DNA of 64,000 nucleotides from Oceanimonas pelagia (GCF_030849025.1 NZ_CP118224.1:356001-420000), one strand, 5' to 3'. Positions 47,273 through 57,807 are shown, counted from the first letter of the stretch. The notes: generated from the letters alone by a model not told the origin. Made by a program: numbers and translations.

Positions 47273-48013
47273 ATGCCGATGCTGTATTCTGCTTCTGAAC
47301 TGCTGGCGCTGTTAATCGTCACCGGCGGCATTCTGGTGCAGGCCTGGGTGGGCATCGGTTTCGGGCTGCTGGCCGCGCCACTGCTCTATCTGCTCGATCC
47401 CGCCTATGTACCGGGGCCGGTGCTGATGCTGGGCTGGGGGTTGTCAATGCTGGTGGTGCTGAAGCAGCGCCATCGCCTGAACTGGCGACGGGTATGTCCG
47501 GCCATCCTGGCTCGCCTGCCGGGATCCTGGTGCGGCGCCCTGCTGCTGGTCAGCCTGGCGACCTGGCAGCTCAGCCTGCTGTTCGGTTGTGCCCTGCTGC
47601 TGGCGGTCTGGCTGAGCGGTCGTCGCGTTGATCTCGCCCTCACACCATCCGCGCTCACGGTCGCCGGCTTTTGCTCCGGCGTACTGGGCACCGCCACCTC
47701 GGTGGGCGGTCCGCCCATGGCGCTGCTTTACCAGCATCAGCCCCGCCTGACCACCCGTGACGAACTCGCCGTCTTTTTTCTGGCGGGCACGCCGTTGTCG
47801 CTGCTGATGCTGGTGCTTGAAGGTGGCACCGGGCTGCTGGCTTTGCCGCTGGTGCTGAAGCTGCTTCCCGGTGTGGCACTGGGCTTCTGGCTGTCCCGCT
47901 GGCTTGAGCTCAGAGTGCACAAAGACAGCGCCCGCCCGGCCATTTTGCTGATATCGGCGTTGTCGGCATTGGGGGTGCTGTGGCAGGGAATAAAAGCAGG
48001 GTTGCTCGGTTAA
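47273..48013 (+). CDS. TauE/SafE (TSUP) family membrane permease
   Basis: 246 aa with about eight hydrophobic helices and the TSUP repeat motifs, e.g. GFCSGVLGTATSVGGPPMALLYQ in the second half and a matching VQAWVGIGFGLLAAPLLYLLDP in the first. Family members export sulfite, sulfoacetate or other organosulfur anions. The start is 47273 or 47279; neither has a clear ribosome binding site. Substrate cannot be inferred from neighbours, which belong to other functions. Confidence 0.83.
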   Translation: MPMLYSASELLALLIVTGGILVQAWVGIGFGLLAAPLLYLLDPAYVPGPVLMLGWGLSMLVVLKQRHRLNWRRVCPAILARLPGSWCGALLLVSLATWQLSLLFGCALLLAVWLSGRRVDLALTPSALTVAGFCSGVLGTATSVGGPPMALLYQHQPRLTTRDELAVFFLAGTPLSLLMLVLEGGTGLLALPLVLKLLPGVALGFWLSRWLELRVHKDSARPAILLISALSALGVLWQGIKAGLLG

Positions 48014-48079
48014 CCGTTGGCGTCATCACTTTGCCCCGGCATAATACCGGCACAAGTATTCGACACATGAGGGCTGGCG

Positions 48080-48574
48080 GTGGACACGGGCATACTGGCA
48101 CGGCAACTGGGGGAGGCGCTGCAGGCGAGAGGCATGATGATGACCACCGCCGAGTCCTGCACCGGCGGCGGCATTGCCGCCGCCATCACCGACATTGCCG
48201 GCAGCTCGGCCTGGTTTGACCGGGGCTTTGTCACTTATTCCAACGCCGCCAAAACCGACATGCTGGGGGTGGATCCCGCTCTGATAGAGCGTCATGGTGC
48301 GGTCAGCCGGGAAGTGGCCGAGGCCATGGTGCGCGGTGCTTGCGCCGCTTCCGGCTGCGGCCTTGGGGTGGCGGTGACCGGGGTGGCCGGCCCCGGTGGC
48401 GGCAGCCCGGAAAAGCCCGTGGGTACCGTCTGGCTGGCCTGCTGCTTGGCAGCCCATGACCGGCTTGACTGCCGGCTGTTGCAGCTTGACGGCGATCGGG
48501 CCGCCGTGCGCCGGCAGACGGTGATGCATGCCCTGCGGGCCTGCCTCGGGTTGCTTGAGCAACACCCGACTTGA
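48080..48574 (+). CDS. pncC: Nicotinamide-nucleotide amidase PncC (CinA C-terminal domain)
   Basis: Deamidates NMN to nicotinate mononucleotide in pyridine nucleotide recycling. 164 aa from a GTG start. Motifs: TTAESCTGGGIAAAITDIAGSSAWFDRG and VTGVAGPGGGSPEKPVGTV, diagnostic of the CinA C-terminal domain. Directly upstream of recA, as in many gammaproteobacteria; the recA promoter overlaps its stop region. Confidence 0.94.
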   Translation: MDTGILARQLGEALQARGMMMTTAESCTGGGIAAAITDIAGSSAWFDRGFVTYSNAAKTDMLGVDPALIERHGAVSREVAEAMVRGACAASGCGLGVAVTGVAGPGGGSPEKPVGTVWLACCLAAHDRLDCRLLQLDGDRAAVRRQTVMHALRACLGLLEQHPT

Positions 48575-48598
48575 TACTGTACGAATAAACAGTATACT
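48571..48598 (+). promoter_or_regulatory. recA promoter with embedded LexA (SOS) box
   Basis: TTGATA, 16 bases, TATACT. The spacer is itself the SOS box CTGTACGAATAAACAG (48577-48592), extended to TACTGT...ACAGTA. This reproduces the layout of the E. coli recA promoter, so LexA would directly block polymerase. Confidence 0.95.
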
Positions 48599-48648
48599 CA
48601 ACCTCAGTTTATCGCATTAGGCACCAGTCAATTTCAGCGGAGCATTTT

Positions 48649-49719
48649 ATGGATCAGAACAAAGAAAAAGCCTTGGCCGCCGCCCTGGGCCAGATTGAAA
48701 AACAGTTTGGCAAGGGCTCCATCATGCGTTTGGGCGACAACAAGGCTTTGAATGTTGAAGCCATTTCCACCGGCTCCCTGTCGCTGGACATTGCCCTGGG
48801 CATCGGCGGCCTGCCCACCGGCCGTATCGTGGAAATCTACGGTCCCGAGTCTTCCGGTAAAACCACCCTGACCCTGCAGGTCATTGCCGAGGCCCAGCGC
48901 GCCGGCAAGGTGTGTGCCTTTGTGGATGCCGAGCACGCGCTGGATCCCGTGTATGCCGCCAAGCTGGGGGTTAACGTGGACGATCTGCTGGTGTCTCAGC
49001 CCGACACCGGCGAACAGGCGCTGGAAATCTGCGACATGCTGGTGCGCTCCGGTGCGGTGGACGTGATCATCGTCGACTCGGTGGCGGCCCTGACCCCCCG
49101 CGCCGAAATCGAAGGCGAAATGGGGGACTCCCACGTGGGTCTGCAGGCCCGTCTGATGTCTCAGGCGCTGCGCAAGCTTACCGCCAATATCAAGAGCGCC
49201 AACTGCCTGTGTATCTTTATCAACCAGATCCGTATGAAGATCGGTGTCATGTTCGGCAGCCCGGAAACCACTACCGGTGGTAACGCCCTCAAGTTCTATG
49301 CCTCCGTGCGCCTCGACATTCGCCGTATCGGCTCCATCAAGGAAGGCGACGAGGTGGTCGGCAACGAAACCCGGGTCAAGGTGGTCAAGAACAAGGTGGC
49401 GCCGCCGTTCAAGCAGGCCGAATTCCAGATCATGTACGGCGCCGGCATCTCCAAGGAAGGCGAGCTGATCGAGCTGGGCGTGAAACACAAGCTGATCGAA
49501 AAGGCCGGCGCCTGGTACAGCTACAAGGGCGACAAGATCGGCCAGGGCAAGGCCAATTCCATCAAGTATCTGCTGGAGCACAAGAACATCTCCGACGAAA
49601 TCGAGCAGCAACTGCGTCAGATGCTGCTGCTGGCACCGGGAGCGACCAGGGAAGAAGGCGAGGCGAAGAACGAGGCCGTCACCGAACTGGACGGTGCGGA
49701 CGATCACAACGAGTTCTGA
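48649..49719 (+). CDS. recA: Recombinase RecA
   Basis: Homologous recombination and SOS co-protease, 356 aa (E. coli 353). Walker [10 protein letters not shown] at 65-73, Walker [15 protein letters not shown], loop region [23 protein letters not shown], and [19 protein letters not shown]. The C-terminus is acidic as usual. GCGGAGC site before the ATG. Under LexA control; followed by a strong terminator and recX. Confidence 0.99.
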   Translation: MDQNKEKALAAALGQIEKQFGKGSIMRLGDNKALNVEAISTGSLSLDIALGIGGLPTGRIVEIYGPESSGKTTLTLQVIAEAQRAGKVCAFVDAEHALDPVYAAKLGVNVDDLLVSQPDTGEQALEICDMLVRSGAVDVIIVDSVAALTPRAEIEGEMGDSHVGLQARLMSQALRKLTANIKSANCLCIFINQIRMKIGVMFGSPETTTGGNALKFYASVRLDIRRIGSIKEGDEVVGNETRVKVVKNKVAPPFKQAEFQIMYGAGISKEGELIELGVKHKLIEKAGAWYSYKGDKIGQGKANSIKYLLEHKNISDEIEQQLRQMLLLAPGATREEGEAKNEAVTELDGADDHNEF

Positions 49720-49724
49720 TAATC

Positions 49725-49753
49725 AGGCCGGGCATTGCCCGGCCTTGGTTTTT
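49725..49753 (+). terminator. Terminator between recA and recX
   Basis: Stem AGGCCGGGC / GCCCGGCCT, loop ATT, then TGGTTTTT. Lies 5 bases after recA; partial read-through would give lower recX expression, as known in E. coli. Confidence 0.88.
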
Positions 49754-49765
49754 GGAGGTATGCCC

Positions 49766-50230
49766 ATGTTTTTGGATGCGCCGACCCCAACCCCGTCAGT
49801 GTGGGATTGTGCGCTGCGCCTGCTGTCGCGGCGGGATCACAGCCGGCGGGAGCTGGCACAAAAGCTGCGCCAGCGTCAGTTTGACGAAGACGCCATCAGG
49901 CAAGTGCTGGATCGGCTGGAGCAGCAGAACTGGCTGCAGGACGCCCGTTTTGCCCAGGTGCAGGTACGCCAGCAGGTGTACAAAAAGCACGGTCCCCTGC
50001 GTATTCGCGCCGAACTGCAGCGCAAGGGGGTCAGTCCGCAAGAGGTGGCCACCGCTTTGGCACAGCAGGACACCGACTGGTTTGAACTGGCGCGGGAATG
50101 TCACAGCGCCCGCTTTGGCGAGGCGCCCATCACCGATTTCAGGGAACGGGCCCGGCGCATGCGCTACCTGCAGGCGAGGGGCTTTGGCCCGGATCACATT
50201 CGCTACGCCCTGGAAAGGAGCGACGAATAG
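49766..50230 (+). CDS. recX: Regulatory protein RecX
   Basis: Modulator of RecA filaments, 154 aa. The ATG at 49766 is 7 bases from GGAGG; an ATG at 49760 is too close. Three-helix repeats typical of RecX: LLSRRDHSRRELAQKLRQRQF, LEQQNWLQDARFAQVQVRQQVYKKHGPLRIRAELQRKGV and RARRMRYLQARGFGPDHIRYAL. Downstream of recA across a terminator. Confidence 0.94.
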   Translation: MFLDAPTPTPSVWDCALRLLSRRDHSRRELAQKLRQRQFDEDAIRQVLDRLEQQNWLQDARFAQVQVRQQVYKKHGPLRIRAELQRKGVSPQEVATALAQQDTDWFELARECHSARFGEAPITDFRERARRMRYLQARGFGPDHIRYALERSDE

Positions 50231-50332
50231 CGCCCCTCATTCACACCGCGCCCGATGGTGCGTTTTACATTGCTGCCCATTCCTTTTAAATTATGGGAGT
50301 TAACGCCTACCAAGCTATCAACAGGATTTTCC

Positions 50333-52960
50333 ATGCGAATGACCACGTCTGAGTTACGCAATGCGTTTCTCGAGTATTTCCGCCAGCAAGGACACCAGGT
50401 GGTGGCGTCCAGCTCGCTGGTGCCTCACAACGACCCGACCCTGCTGTTTACCAACGCCGGCATGAACCAGTTCAAGGACTTGTTCCTGGGCCTGGAGCAG
50501 CGGGCCTACAACCGGGCCGTCAGCTCCCAGCGTTGCGTGCGTGCCGGCGGCAAGCACAATGACCTGGAAAACGTGGGTTACACCGCCCGTCACCATACCT
50601 TCTTTGAAATGCTGGGCAACTTCAGCTTTGGTGACTATTTCAAGCAGGACGCCATTCGCTTTGCCTGGGAATTCCTGACCGGGGTGGTCAAGCTGCCCAA
50701 GGAAAAACTCTGGGTCACCGTCTACGAGACCGACGACGAAGCTTTTGACATCTGGTCAAAGGAAATCGGCGTACCGGTGGAGCGCATTGTGCGTATCGGC
50801 GACAACAAGGGCGCCCAGTATGCGTCCGACAACTTCTGGACCATGGGTGACACCGGTCCCTGTGGCCCCTGCACCGAGATCTTCTACGATCACGGCGAAC
50901 ATATCTGGGGCGGTCCTCCCGGCAGCCCGGAGGAAGACGGCGACCGCTACATCGAAATCTGGAACCTGGTGTTCATGCAGTTCAACCGCCATGCCGACGG
51001 TACCATGGAGCCGCTGCCCAAGCCTTCGGTGGATACCGGCATGGGGCTGGAGCGTATCGCCACCATTTTGCAGGGCGTGCACTCCAACTACGAAATCGAC
51101 CTGTTCCAGGCGCTGATCAAGGCCGCCGCCGAGGCGGTGGGCACCACCGATCTCGACAACAAGTCGCTGCGGGTGATCGCCGATCACATTCGTTCCTGCT
51201 CCTTCCTGATTGCCGACGGCGTCATGCCCTCCAACGAGGGCCGGGGCTATGTGCTGCGCCGTATTATCCGTCGCGCCGTACGCCATGGCCGCAAGCTGGG
51301 TGCCGACAAGTCCTTCTTCCATACCCTGGTTGGGGCTCTGTGCGAGCAGATGGGCGAGGCCTACCCCGAGCTCAATACCCAGCGTCCGATCATCGAGAAG
51401 GTGCTGCGGCTGGAAGAAGAGCAATTCGCCCGCACTCTGGACCGGGGGCTGCAATTGCTGGAAGACGCCATTGCCGAGCTGGACGGAAGCACAGTGCTGC
51501 CGGGCGAGGTGGTGTTCAAGCTGTATGATACCTATGGCTTTCCGGCGGATCTCACCGCCGACGTGCTGCGCGACCGTGATCTCAGCATCGACGAGGCCGG
51601 CTTTGAGACCCTGATGCAGCAGCAGCGGGAGCGGGCCAAGGAAGCGTCCAACTTTGGCGTGGATTACTCCAGGGTCATCAAGGTGGACGGTGCAACCGCC
51701 TTTACCGGTTACGAACACCTGGCCCAGCCGGGCAAGGTCACTGCCCTGTTCAAGAACGGTGAACCGGTCAATGCGCTGATCGCCGGTGAAGAGGGCGCCG
51801 TGGTGCTCGATACCACGCCTTTCTACGCCGAGTCCGGCGGTCAGGTGGGCGATGCCGGCGTGATCCGCATGGATGACGGTCTGTTCGTGGTGAAAGACAC
51901 CCAAAAGGCCGGCAACGGCATTCTGCACCTGGGCCACATGGAGCTGGGCACCCTGGAAGTGGGAGAGGCGGTTTCCGCCGCGGTTGACGGTGCCCGCCGT
52001 CAGGCTACCGCCCTCAACCATTCGGTGACTCACCTGCTGCATGCCAGTCTGCGCAAGCTGCTGGGTGACCATGTTACCCAGAAGGGCTCGCTGGTGGAGC
52101 CCGAGCGGCTGCGTTTTGACTTCTCCCACCTGGAGGCGATGACTCCCCAGGAGATCAGGGAAGTGGAAGACATGGTCAACCGCGATATTCGTGCCAACCT
52201 GCCGGTGTCTACGCGGCTGATGGATCTGGAAAGCGCCAAGCAGGCCGGTGCCACCGCCCTGTTCGGCGAGAAATACGATGAAAGTGAAGTGCGCGTCGTG
52301 GCCATGGGCGAGGTGTCCACCGAACTCTGCGGTGGTACCCACGTCAGCCGTACCGGCGATATCGGCTTGTTCAAGATCCTGTCCGAAAGCGGCATCGCCG
52401 CCGGGGTGCGCCGTATCGAGGCGGTCACCGGCGAGGCGGCGCTGGCCTATCTGCATCAGCTCGACCATGAAATCGGCCAGGCCGCCAGCCTGGTCAAGGG
52501 CGATACCTTCTCGGTGTCGGCCAAGGTGCGCCAGCTGCTGGACCGCAGCCGTCAGCTGGAAAAGGAAATCGAGCAGCTCAAGGGCAAACTGGCGGCCCAG
52601 GCCGGCGCGTCGCTGCTGGAGCAGGTGCGTGACATCAACGGCAGCAAGGTGCTGGTGGCCAATCTGGAAGGGGTGGATGCCAAGTCACTGCGCGGTACCC
52701 TGGACGACCTCAAGTCCAAACTGCAGTCCGGTGTGGTGGTACTGGGCACCGTCAGTGGTGACAAGGTCAGCCTGATTGCCGGGGTGACCAAGGATCTGAC
52801 CGGCAAGGTCAAGGCCGGCGAGCTGGTCAACATGGTGGCCCAGCAGGTGGGCGGCAAAGGCGGTGGTCGCCCCGACATGGCCCAGGCCGGCGGCAGCGAG
52901 CCGGCGGCCCTGCCGGCGGCGCTGGACTCGGTCACTTCCTGGCTCAGCGAGCGTCTGTAA
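50333..52960 (+). CDS. alaS: Alanyl-tRNA synthetase
   Basis: 875 aa (E. coli 876) with the start at 50333, 7 bases after AGGA. Class II catalytic core: [50 protein letters not shown]. Editing domain: [13 protein letters not shown] and [13 protein letters not shown] with zinc/editing ligands. C-terminal Ala-rich dimerisation domain. Between recX and csrA as in E. coli. Confidence 0.98.
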   Translation: MRMTTSELRNAFLEYFRQQGHQVVASSSLVPHNDPTLLFTNAGMNQFKDLFLGLEQRAYNRAVSSQRCVRAGGKHNDLENVGYTARHHTFFEMLGNFSFGDYFKQDAIRFAWEFLTGVVKLPKEKLWVTVYETDDEAFDIWSKEIGVPVERIVRIGDNKGAQYASDNFWTMGDTGPCGPCTEIFYDHGEHIWGGPPGSPEEDGDRYIEIWNLVFMQFNRHADGTMEPLPKPSVDTGMGLERIATILQGVHSNYEIDLFQALIKAAAEAVGTTDLDNKSLRVIADHIRSCSFLIADGVMPSNEGRGYVLRRIIRRAVRHGRKLGADKSFFHTLVGALCEQMGEAYPELNTQRPIIEKVLRLEEEQFARTLDRGLQLLEDAIAELDGSTVLPGEVVFKLYDTYGFPADLTADVLRDRDLSIDEAGFETLMQQQRERAKEASNFGVDYSRVIKVDGATAFTGYEHLAQPGKVTALFKNGEPVNALIAGEEGAVVLDTTPFYAESGGQVGDAGVIRMDDGLFVVKDTQKAGNGILHLGHMELGTLEVGEAVSAAVDGARRQATALNHSVTHLLHASLRKLLGDHVTQKGSLVEPERLRFDFSHLEAMTPQEIREVEDMVNRDIRANLPVSTRLMDLESAKQAGATALFGEKYDESEVRVVAMGEVSTELCGGTHVSRTGDIGLFKILSESGIAAGVRRIEAVTGEAALAYLHQLDHEIGQAASLVKGDTFSVSAKVRQLLDRSRQLEKEIEQLKGKLAAQAGASLLEQVRDINGSKVLVANLEGVDAKSLRGTLDDLKSKLQSGVVVLGTVSGDKVSLIAGVTKDLTGKVKAGELVNMVAQQVGGKGGGRPDMAQAGGSEPAALPAALDSVTSWLSERL

Positions 52961-53020
52961 GCCGGCAGGGCCAATCAGGCCGTCTATAATTTGAATCGGC
53001 AGCCATGCGCCGAAACAGTA

Positions 53021-53054
53021 AAAGAGGCCTGTCATCGACAGGCCTCTTGATTTT
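53021..53054 (+). terminator. Terminator of alaS
   Basis: Perfect 11-bp stem AGAGGCCTGTC / GACAGGCCTCT, loop ATC, followed by TGATTTT. Confidence 0.9.
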
Positions 53055-53164
53055 GGCGCGGCGGCCCCCCATTTCATGCCATGGGAAGGCTGGGTTTTTC
53101 GTCGTCTTTATCGGATAATGAACAACATTTTTCACTAATACATTGCCATTACAGGAGCAGCCAT

Positions 53165-53356
53165 ATGCTGATTTTGACTCGTCGAGTAGGGGAAACCCTG
53201 ATGATCGGTGACGAAGTGACCGTGACCGTGCTGGGCGTCAAGGGTAACCAGGTGCGCATCGGTGTGAATGCACCGAAGGAAGTGTCTGTACACCGTGAAG
53301 AAATCTACATGCGGATACAGGCGGAGAAGGGTACCGGCGACGACAGCCAGTATTAA
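53165..53356 (+). CDS. csrA: Carbon storage regulator CsrA
   Basis: Post-transcriptional RNA-binding regulator, 63 aa (E. coli 61). Start at [15 protein letters not shown] after AGGAG. Key RNA-contact residues are kept: L4, R6/R7 and R44 in [16 protein letters not shown] is the family core. Has its own leader between alaS and the tRNA genes, an arrangement shared with E. coli. Confidence 0.98.
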
Positions 53357-53453
53357 TTAGCAGATTTCTGGGGCGTTTTTTATTCACATTGATGGCTTTT
53401 GCTTCCAAATGCTTAAAGTCTGTTCGAACGAAAAAGTCGGGTTGGAAAAGTGT

Positions 53454-53481
53454 TTGACTTATTTTGGCCCGACGGTAATAT
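53454..53481 (+). promoter_or_regulatory. Promoter of the tRNA-Ser/tRNA-Arg operon
   Basis: TTGACT, 16 bases, TAATAT, followed by a G+C-rich discriminator (ACGCCCCGC), the hallmark of growth-rate and ppGpp-controlled stable RNA promoters. tRNA-Ser begins 16 bases after the -10 element. Confidence 0.85.
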
Positions 53482-53496
53482 ACGCCCCGCAAACAC

Positions 53497-53589
53497 GGTG
53501 AGGTGGCCGAGAGGCTGAAGGCGCTCCCCTGCTAAGGGAGTATGCGGCTTAAACCCGCATCGAGGGTTCGAATCCCTCCTTCACCGCCA
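53497..53589 (+). tRNA. tRNA-Ser(GCU)
   Basis: 93-base class II tRNA with a long variable arm (TATGCGGCTTAAACCCGCAT), anticodon GCU in loop CTGCTAA, T-arm GGTTCGAATCC and encoded CCA. First of four tRNA genes in one unit. Confidence 0.97.
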
Positions 53590-53599
53590 TTTTTGCAGC

Positions 53600-53676
53600 G
53601 CATCCGTAGCTCAGCTGGATAGAGTACTCGGCTACGAACCGAGCGGTCGGAGGTTCGAATCCTCCCGGATGCGCCA
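53600..53676 (+). tRNA. tRNA-Arg(ACG), copy 1
   Basis: 77 bases with encoded CCA; acceptor GCATCCG / CGGATGC, anticodon ACG in loop CTACGAA (A34 to be converted to inosine). Identical in sequence to copies 2 and 3. Confidence 0.97.
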
Positions 53677-53702
53677 TTTTTAAAACAGCGTTTTTCAGAA
53701 AA

Positions 53703-53779
53703 GCATCCGTAGCTCAGCTGGATAGAGTACTCGGCTACGAACCGAGCGGTCGGAGGTTCGAATCCTCCCGGATGCGCCA
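53703..53779 (+). tRNA. tRNA-Arg(ACG), copy 2
   Basis: Identical 77-base gene 26 bases after copy 1. Confidence 0.97.
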
Positions 53780-53801
53780 TCTGAAAAAACGTGACAAATA
53801 T

Positions 53802-53878
53802 GCATCCGTAGCTCAGCTGGATAGAGTACTCGGCTACGAACCGAGCGGTCGGAGGTTCGAATCCTCCCGGATGCGCCA
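53802..53878 (+). tRNA. tRNA-Arg(ACG), copy 3
   Basis: Identical 77-base gene 22 bases after copy 2; followed directly by the operon terminator. Confidence 0.97.
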
Positions 53879-53884
53879 TACAGT

Positions 53885-53918
53885 AAAAAGCCGGCCTTGT
53901 GCCGGCTTTTTGTTTTTC
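53885..53918 (+). terminator. Terminator of the tRNA operon
   Basis: Stem AAAAGCCGGC / GCCGGCTTTT with loop CTTGT and a trailing TTTTTGTTTTT. Confidence 0.93.
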
Positions 53919-54211
53919 CGCGTATTCATTACTACCTTGTCTCCGTCAATTCGTTCCGCCACCGGGCGGTGACAGGCGCTGCGTTCGGCGCCCTTGTGTT
54001 ACCTGCTTTCAGTTGTTGTATACATCTTTCATATTGTTATGGTATCAATCGGCGTTCTTGCCGATTTTTCATGCATCCATAGCGTGATCCAGTCATCGAA
54101 ATTCAACTTGTTTCAGGATCATTACAACAATTTTGAGCATACGGCGTTGTCAGCAGTGAGCGGGGCTGGATATGCTCGTGACCCCGGACAACCACAGCAA
54201 GGACGATGCTG

Positions 54212-54457
54212 ATGAACAACCTTTCTGCACAACTGCTCGAGGCCGCCAGCCTGATGGGGCTGGGCATGGCCTTTGTGTTTGCCTTTCTGTCGCTGGCCAT
54301 TGTGGCCGTCAACCTGCTGGCTCGCCTGGCGGGGGAAACGGCCCCCGAACCGGCGGCACCGGCCACACAGGCCACCGCTGATCCTGGCCTTGGCCCGCGC
54401 AAGCTGGCCGCCATCTCCGCCGCCATTGCCCAATACAAAAACAATCACAAGCACTGA
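54212..54457 (+). CDS. oadG: Oxaloacetate decarboxylase gamma subunit
   Basis: Small membrane subunit that holds the sodium-pumping decarboxylase together, 81 aa. One N-terminal membrane helix (LMGLGMAFVFAFLSLAIVAVNLLARL), then an Ala/Pro-rich linker and a C-terminal tail ending in YKNNHKH, whose histidines suit the Zn-binding role known in the family. The ATG at 54212 is 8 bases from AAGGA; the ATG at 54206 is too close. First gene of oadGAB. Confidence 0.88.
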   Translation: MNNLSAQLLEAASLMGLGMAFVFAFLSLAIVAVNLLARLAGETAPEPAAPATQATADPGLGPRKLAAISAAIAQYKNNHKH

Positions 54458-54506
54458 GCGGTAAACACGGAAACACCAAAACGGAACTTGAATGGAGCCT
54501 TGAACC

Positions 54507-56294
54507 ATGAGCAAACCCCTCGCCATTACCGACGTGGTGCTGCGTGACGCGCACCAATCCCTGCTGGCCACCCGCCTGCGCCTGGAAGACATGCTGCCCA
54601 TTGCCGAAAAGCTCGACGCCATCGGCTACTGGTCGCTGGAAACCTGGGGCGGCGCCACCTTTGACGCCTGCATTCGCTATCTGGGCGAAGATCCCTGGGA
54701 GCGGCTGCGTGCCCTGAAAAAGGCCATGCCCAACACCCGTCAGCAAATGCTGCTGCGCGGCCAGAACCTGCTGGGTTACCGCCACTACGCCGACGATCTG
54801 GTGTTCAAGTTCGTGGAGCGGGCCCGGGCCAACGGCATGGATGTGTTCCGCATCTTTGATGCCATGAACGACGTACGCAACCTGCAAAGCGCCATCAAGG
54901 CCACGGTGGAAATGGACGGGCATGCCCAGGGCACCATTTCCTACACCACCTCGCCGGTGCATACCCTGGACACCTGGGTCGACATGGCCAAGCGGCTGCA
55001 GGATCTGGGCTGTCACTCCATCTGCATCAAGGACATGTCGGGCCTGCTCAAGCCCTACGAGGCCGAGACCCTGATCAAGCGCATCAAGGCCGAAGTCTCC
55101 CTGCCGCTGGCGCTGCACTGCCACGCCACCACCGGCCTCAGCCTGCCGACCCACATGAAGGCCATCGACGCCGGCATCGATATTCTCGACACCGCCATCT
55201 CCTCCATGAGCATGACCTACGGCCACTCCCCCACCGAGACCCTGGTGGCCATGGTGCAGGGCAGCGAGCGCGACACCGGTCTGGATTTGAGCAGGCTGGA
55301 AGAGATCGCCGCCTACTTCCGCGAGGTGCGCAAGAAGTACGCCAAATTCGAAGGCAGCCTCAAGGGCGTGGACTCCCGCATTCTGCTGGCCCAAGTGCCC
55401 GGAGGCATGCTCACCAACATGGAAAGCCAGCTGAAGGAGCAGGGAGCGGCGGATCGCATGGACGAGGTGCTGGCAGAGATCCCGCGGGTGCGGGAAGATC
55501 TGGGCTTTATTCCGCTGGTGACCCCCACCTCCCAGATCGTGGGCACCCAGGCGGTGATCAACGTACTCACCGGTGAGCGCTACAAGACCATCACCAAGGA
55601 AACCGCCGGCATTCTCAAGGGGGAATACGGTGCGGCCCCGGCGCCGGTCAATGCCGAGCTGCAGGCGCGGGTGCTGGATGGCGGCGAGCCCATCACCTGT
55701 CGCCCGGCAGACAAGCTGTCTGACGAGCTCGAGCGGCTCACCGGCGAGTTCCGGGCCCTGGCCAGGGAAGAAAAGCTGCGGGTGGCCAGCGACGAGGTGG
55801 ACGATGTGCTCACCTACGCCCTGTTCCCGCAAATCGGCCTCAAGTTCCTGCGCAACCGCGACAACCCGGCCGCCTTTGAGCCGGCCCCGGGCACCGAGCC
55901 GGCGCCGGACGCACCGGTGGCGGCCGCGCCCGCAGGCGCTCCCGAGACCTATGCGGTCAAGGTGGACGGTCAGGTGTTTGAGGTGGAAGTGGGGCCGGCG
56001 GGCAGCATCAGCGCCGTGCGCACAAGTGGTACTGCCACCCCGGCTCCAGCCGCCGCGCCGGCGGTCGCGCCTGCCGGTGCCGGCGAACCGGTGCCGGCAC
56101 CGCTGGCGGGCAACGTGTTCAAGATCCTTGCCAAAAAGGGGACGCAGGTGGCCGCCGGTGAGGTGCTGCTGATCATGGAAGCCATGAAGATGGAAACCGA
56201 AGTGCGCGCCGCCCGCAGCGGTCAGGTGGTGGACGTGCTGGTCAAGGAAGGCGACGCCGTGTCCGTGGGCGATGCCCTGGTCAGCCTGGCATAA
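54507..56294 (+). CDS. oadA: Oxaloacetate decarboxylase alpha subunit
   Basis: Biotin-dependent carboxyltransferase of the Na+-pumping complex, 595 aa. N-terminal TIM barrel with [14 protein letters not shown] and the metal/substrate site [10 protein letters not shown]; middle PYC_OADA domain; an Ala/Pro-rich flexible linker (about 470-530); C-terminal biotinyl domain with EAMKME, biotin lysine at about K561. Transfers CO2 from oxaloacetate to biotin; OadB then releases it and exports Na+. Confidence 0.97.
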   Translation: MSKPLAITDVVLRDAHQSLLATRLRLEDMLPIAEKLDAIGYWSLETWGGATFDACIRYLGEDPWERLRALKKAMPNTRQQMLLRGQNLLGYRHYADDLVFKFVERARANGMDVFRIFDAMNDVRNLQSAIKATVEMDGHAQGTISYTTSPVHTLDTWVDMAKRLQDLGCHSICIKDMSGLLKPYEAETLIKRIKAEVSLPLALHCHATTGLSLPTHMKAIDAGIDILDTAISSMSMTYGHSPTETLVAMVQGSERDTGLDLSRLEEIAAYFREVRKKYAKFEGSLKGVDSRILLAQVPGGMLTNMESQLKEQGAADRMDEVLAEIPRVREDLGFIPLVTPTSQIVGTQAVINVLTGERYKTITKETAGILKGEYGAAPAPVNAELQARVLDGGEPITCRPADKLSDELERLTGEFRALAREEKLRVASDEVDDVLTYALFPQIGLKFLRNRDNPAAFEPAPGTEPAPDAPVAAAPAGAPETYAVKVDGQVFEVEVGPAGSISAVRTSGTATPAPAAAPAVAPAGAGEPVPAPLAGNVFKILAKKGTQVAAGEVLLIMEAMKMETEVRAARSGQVVDVLVKEGDAVSVGDALVSLA

Positions 56295-56304
56295 GGAGCG
56301 CGGA

Positions 56305-57435
56305 ATGGACTCTTTGTTGACCCTGTGGCAGGAAACCGGCATCGCCAACTTTCACTGGAAGCAGCTGGTGATGATCGCGGTGGGCCTGCTGCTGCTGTAC
56401 CTGGCCATCGCCCGGGGCTTTGAGCCCCTGCTGCTGCTGCCCATCGGCTTTGGCGGCGTGCTGGCCAATATTCCCAATGCCGGCATGGCCGAGCCCGGCG
56501 GGCTGCTCTATTACGTCTATGAAGTGGGCATTGGCAGTGGCGTGTTCCCCTTGCTGATCTTCATGGGCGTCGGGGCCATGACCGACTTCGGAGCGCTGAT
56601 CGCCAACCCCAAGACCCTGCTGCTGGGGGCGGCGGCGCAGTTTGGCATTTTTGCCACCCTGTTCGGCGCCATTGCCCTCAATGCGCTGCCCGGTTTTGAC
56701 TTTACCCTGGCGGACGCCTCGGCCATCGCCATTATCGGCGGTGCCGACGGTCCCACCGCCATCTTCCTGGCATCCCGGCTGGCGCCGGATCTGCTGGGAG
56801 CCATCGCCGTGGCGGCCTACTCCTACATGGCGCTGGTACCCATTATTCAGCCGCCGATCATGAAGCTGCTGACCACGCCGGAAGAGCGGGCCATCAAGAT
56901 GGATCAGCTGCGCCATGTGAGCAAGCGGGAGAAGGTGATCTTTCCGCTGATGATCCTCACCCTGACCCTGCTGTTCCTGCCGTCGGCGGTGCCCCTGGTG
57001 GGCATGTTCTGCCTGGGCAACCTGATGAAGGAATCGGGTGTGGTGGACCGGCTGTCGAAGACCGCCCAGAACGAGCTGATCAACGTGGTCACCATCTTTC
57101 TGGGGCTGGCGGTGGGCTCCAAGCTGTCGGCCGACAAGTTCCTGACCCTGGACACGCTTGGGATCCTCGGTCTGGGGGCGGTGGCCTTTTCCATCGGCAC
57201 CGCCGCCGGTGTGCTGATGGCCAAGCTGATGAGCCGGCTCTCCGGTGGCAAGGTCAACCCGCTGATCGGCGCCGCCGGCGTGTCGGCGGTGCCCATGGCC
57301 GCCCGGGTGGTGAACAAGGTGGGGCTGGAGGCCAACCACCAGAACTTCCTGCTGATGCACGCCATGGGGCCCAACGTGGCCGGTGTGCTCGGCTCGGCGG
57401 TGGCCGCCGGTGTGCTGCTGGCCCTGGTGGGCTGA
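56305..57435 (+). CDS. oadB: Oxaloacetate decarboxylase beta subunit (sodium pump)
   Basis: Integral membrane decarboxylase and Na+ channel, 376 aa, start chosen after AAGGAG. Key Asp in [18 protein letters not shown] (Na+/H+ site of the family). [19 protein letters not shown] and a C-terminal [23 protein letters not shown] match OadB, with about nine membrane segments. 10 bases from oadA. It couples carboxybiotin decarboxylation to Na+ export, in keeping with a salt-loving organism. Confidence 0.96.
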   Translation: MDSLLTLWQETGIANFHWKQLVMIAVGLLLLYLAIARGFEPLLLLPIGFGGVLANIPNAGMAEPGGLLYYVYEVGIGSGVFPLLIFMGVGAMTDFGALIANPKTLLLGAAAQFGIFATLFGAIALNALPGFDFTLADASAIAIIGGADGPTAIFLASRLAPDLLGAIAVAAYSYMALVPIIQPPIMKLLTTPEERAIKMDQLRHVSKREKVIFPLMILTLTLLFLPSAVPLVGMFCLGNLMKESGVVDRLSKTAQNELINVVTIFLGLAVGSKLSADKFLTLDTLGILGLGAVAFSIGTAAGVLMAKLMSRLSGGKVNPLIGAAGVSAVPMAARVVNKVGLEANHQNFLLMHAMGPNVAGVLGSAVAAGVLLALVG

Positions 57436-57455
57436 CCCTTCTCACATTGTTTGAC

Positions 57456-57485
57456 AAGGCGCCTGCGGGCGCCTTTTTTCTTTTA
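57456..57485 (+). terminator. Terminator of oadGAB
   Basis: Stem AAGGCGCC / GGCGCCTT, loop TGCG, followed by TTTTCTTTT. Confidence 0.92.
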
Positions 57486-57514
57486 GGGAGCCGGGAACAG
57501 GGATTTCTCGCTCT

Positions 57515-57603
57515 CACGCTCCTGCGTGGGCGGATGGTCAGTCCGCTTCTTGTCTGTCCGGAGGCGGGTCAGCATTCCCATGCAGAGCGTGGGTACGAGG
57601 AAC
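57515..57603. repeat. Dispersed palindromic repeat (CACGCTC..GCGTGGG type)
   Basis: Begins CACGCTCCTGCGTGGG and ends with GCATTCCCATGCAGAGCGTGGGTACGAGGAAC-like sequence whose complement is the widespread GTTCC...CCCACGCTCTGCATGGGAATGC repeat of proteobacteria. Degenerate, no coding content. Confidence 0.55.
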
Positions 57604-57656
57604 AAACCGGAAAATGGGGAGCAGGACTTGGGACTGGAAATTTCCACGAGTCTGCT

Positions 57657-57752
57657 GTCATTCCCGCGAAGGCGGGAATCCAGAACATGGTGCTGAATAT
57701 TGACAGCAACGCAGTGCCTGCAGATGCCCATGGATCCCGCCTTCACGGGGGA
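57657..57752. repeat. Inverted-repeat element with CATTCCCGCGAAGGCGGGAAT arms
   Basis: The left arm GTCATTCCCGCGAAGGCGGG.. (57657-57684) is itself palindromic. The right arm, about 57729-57752 (ATCCCGCCTTCACGGGGG), is an imperfect inverse copy, with 44 bases between. This is a well-known dispersed palindrome type in proteobacteria. Confidence 0.7.
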
Positions 57753-57807
57753 CGTATTCAGCGGGCCTTTACGGCGAAGTCAGTCATCCACACAAGGAAC
57801 GCCGCCA

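Noticed and set aside
53590-53880. Regularly spaced identical units resembling a CRISPR array or a repeated peptide-coding frame
   Set aside because: The repeated units are complete tRNA-Arg genes with CCA ends; spacers are only 22-26 bases and no cas genes are present.
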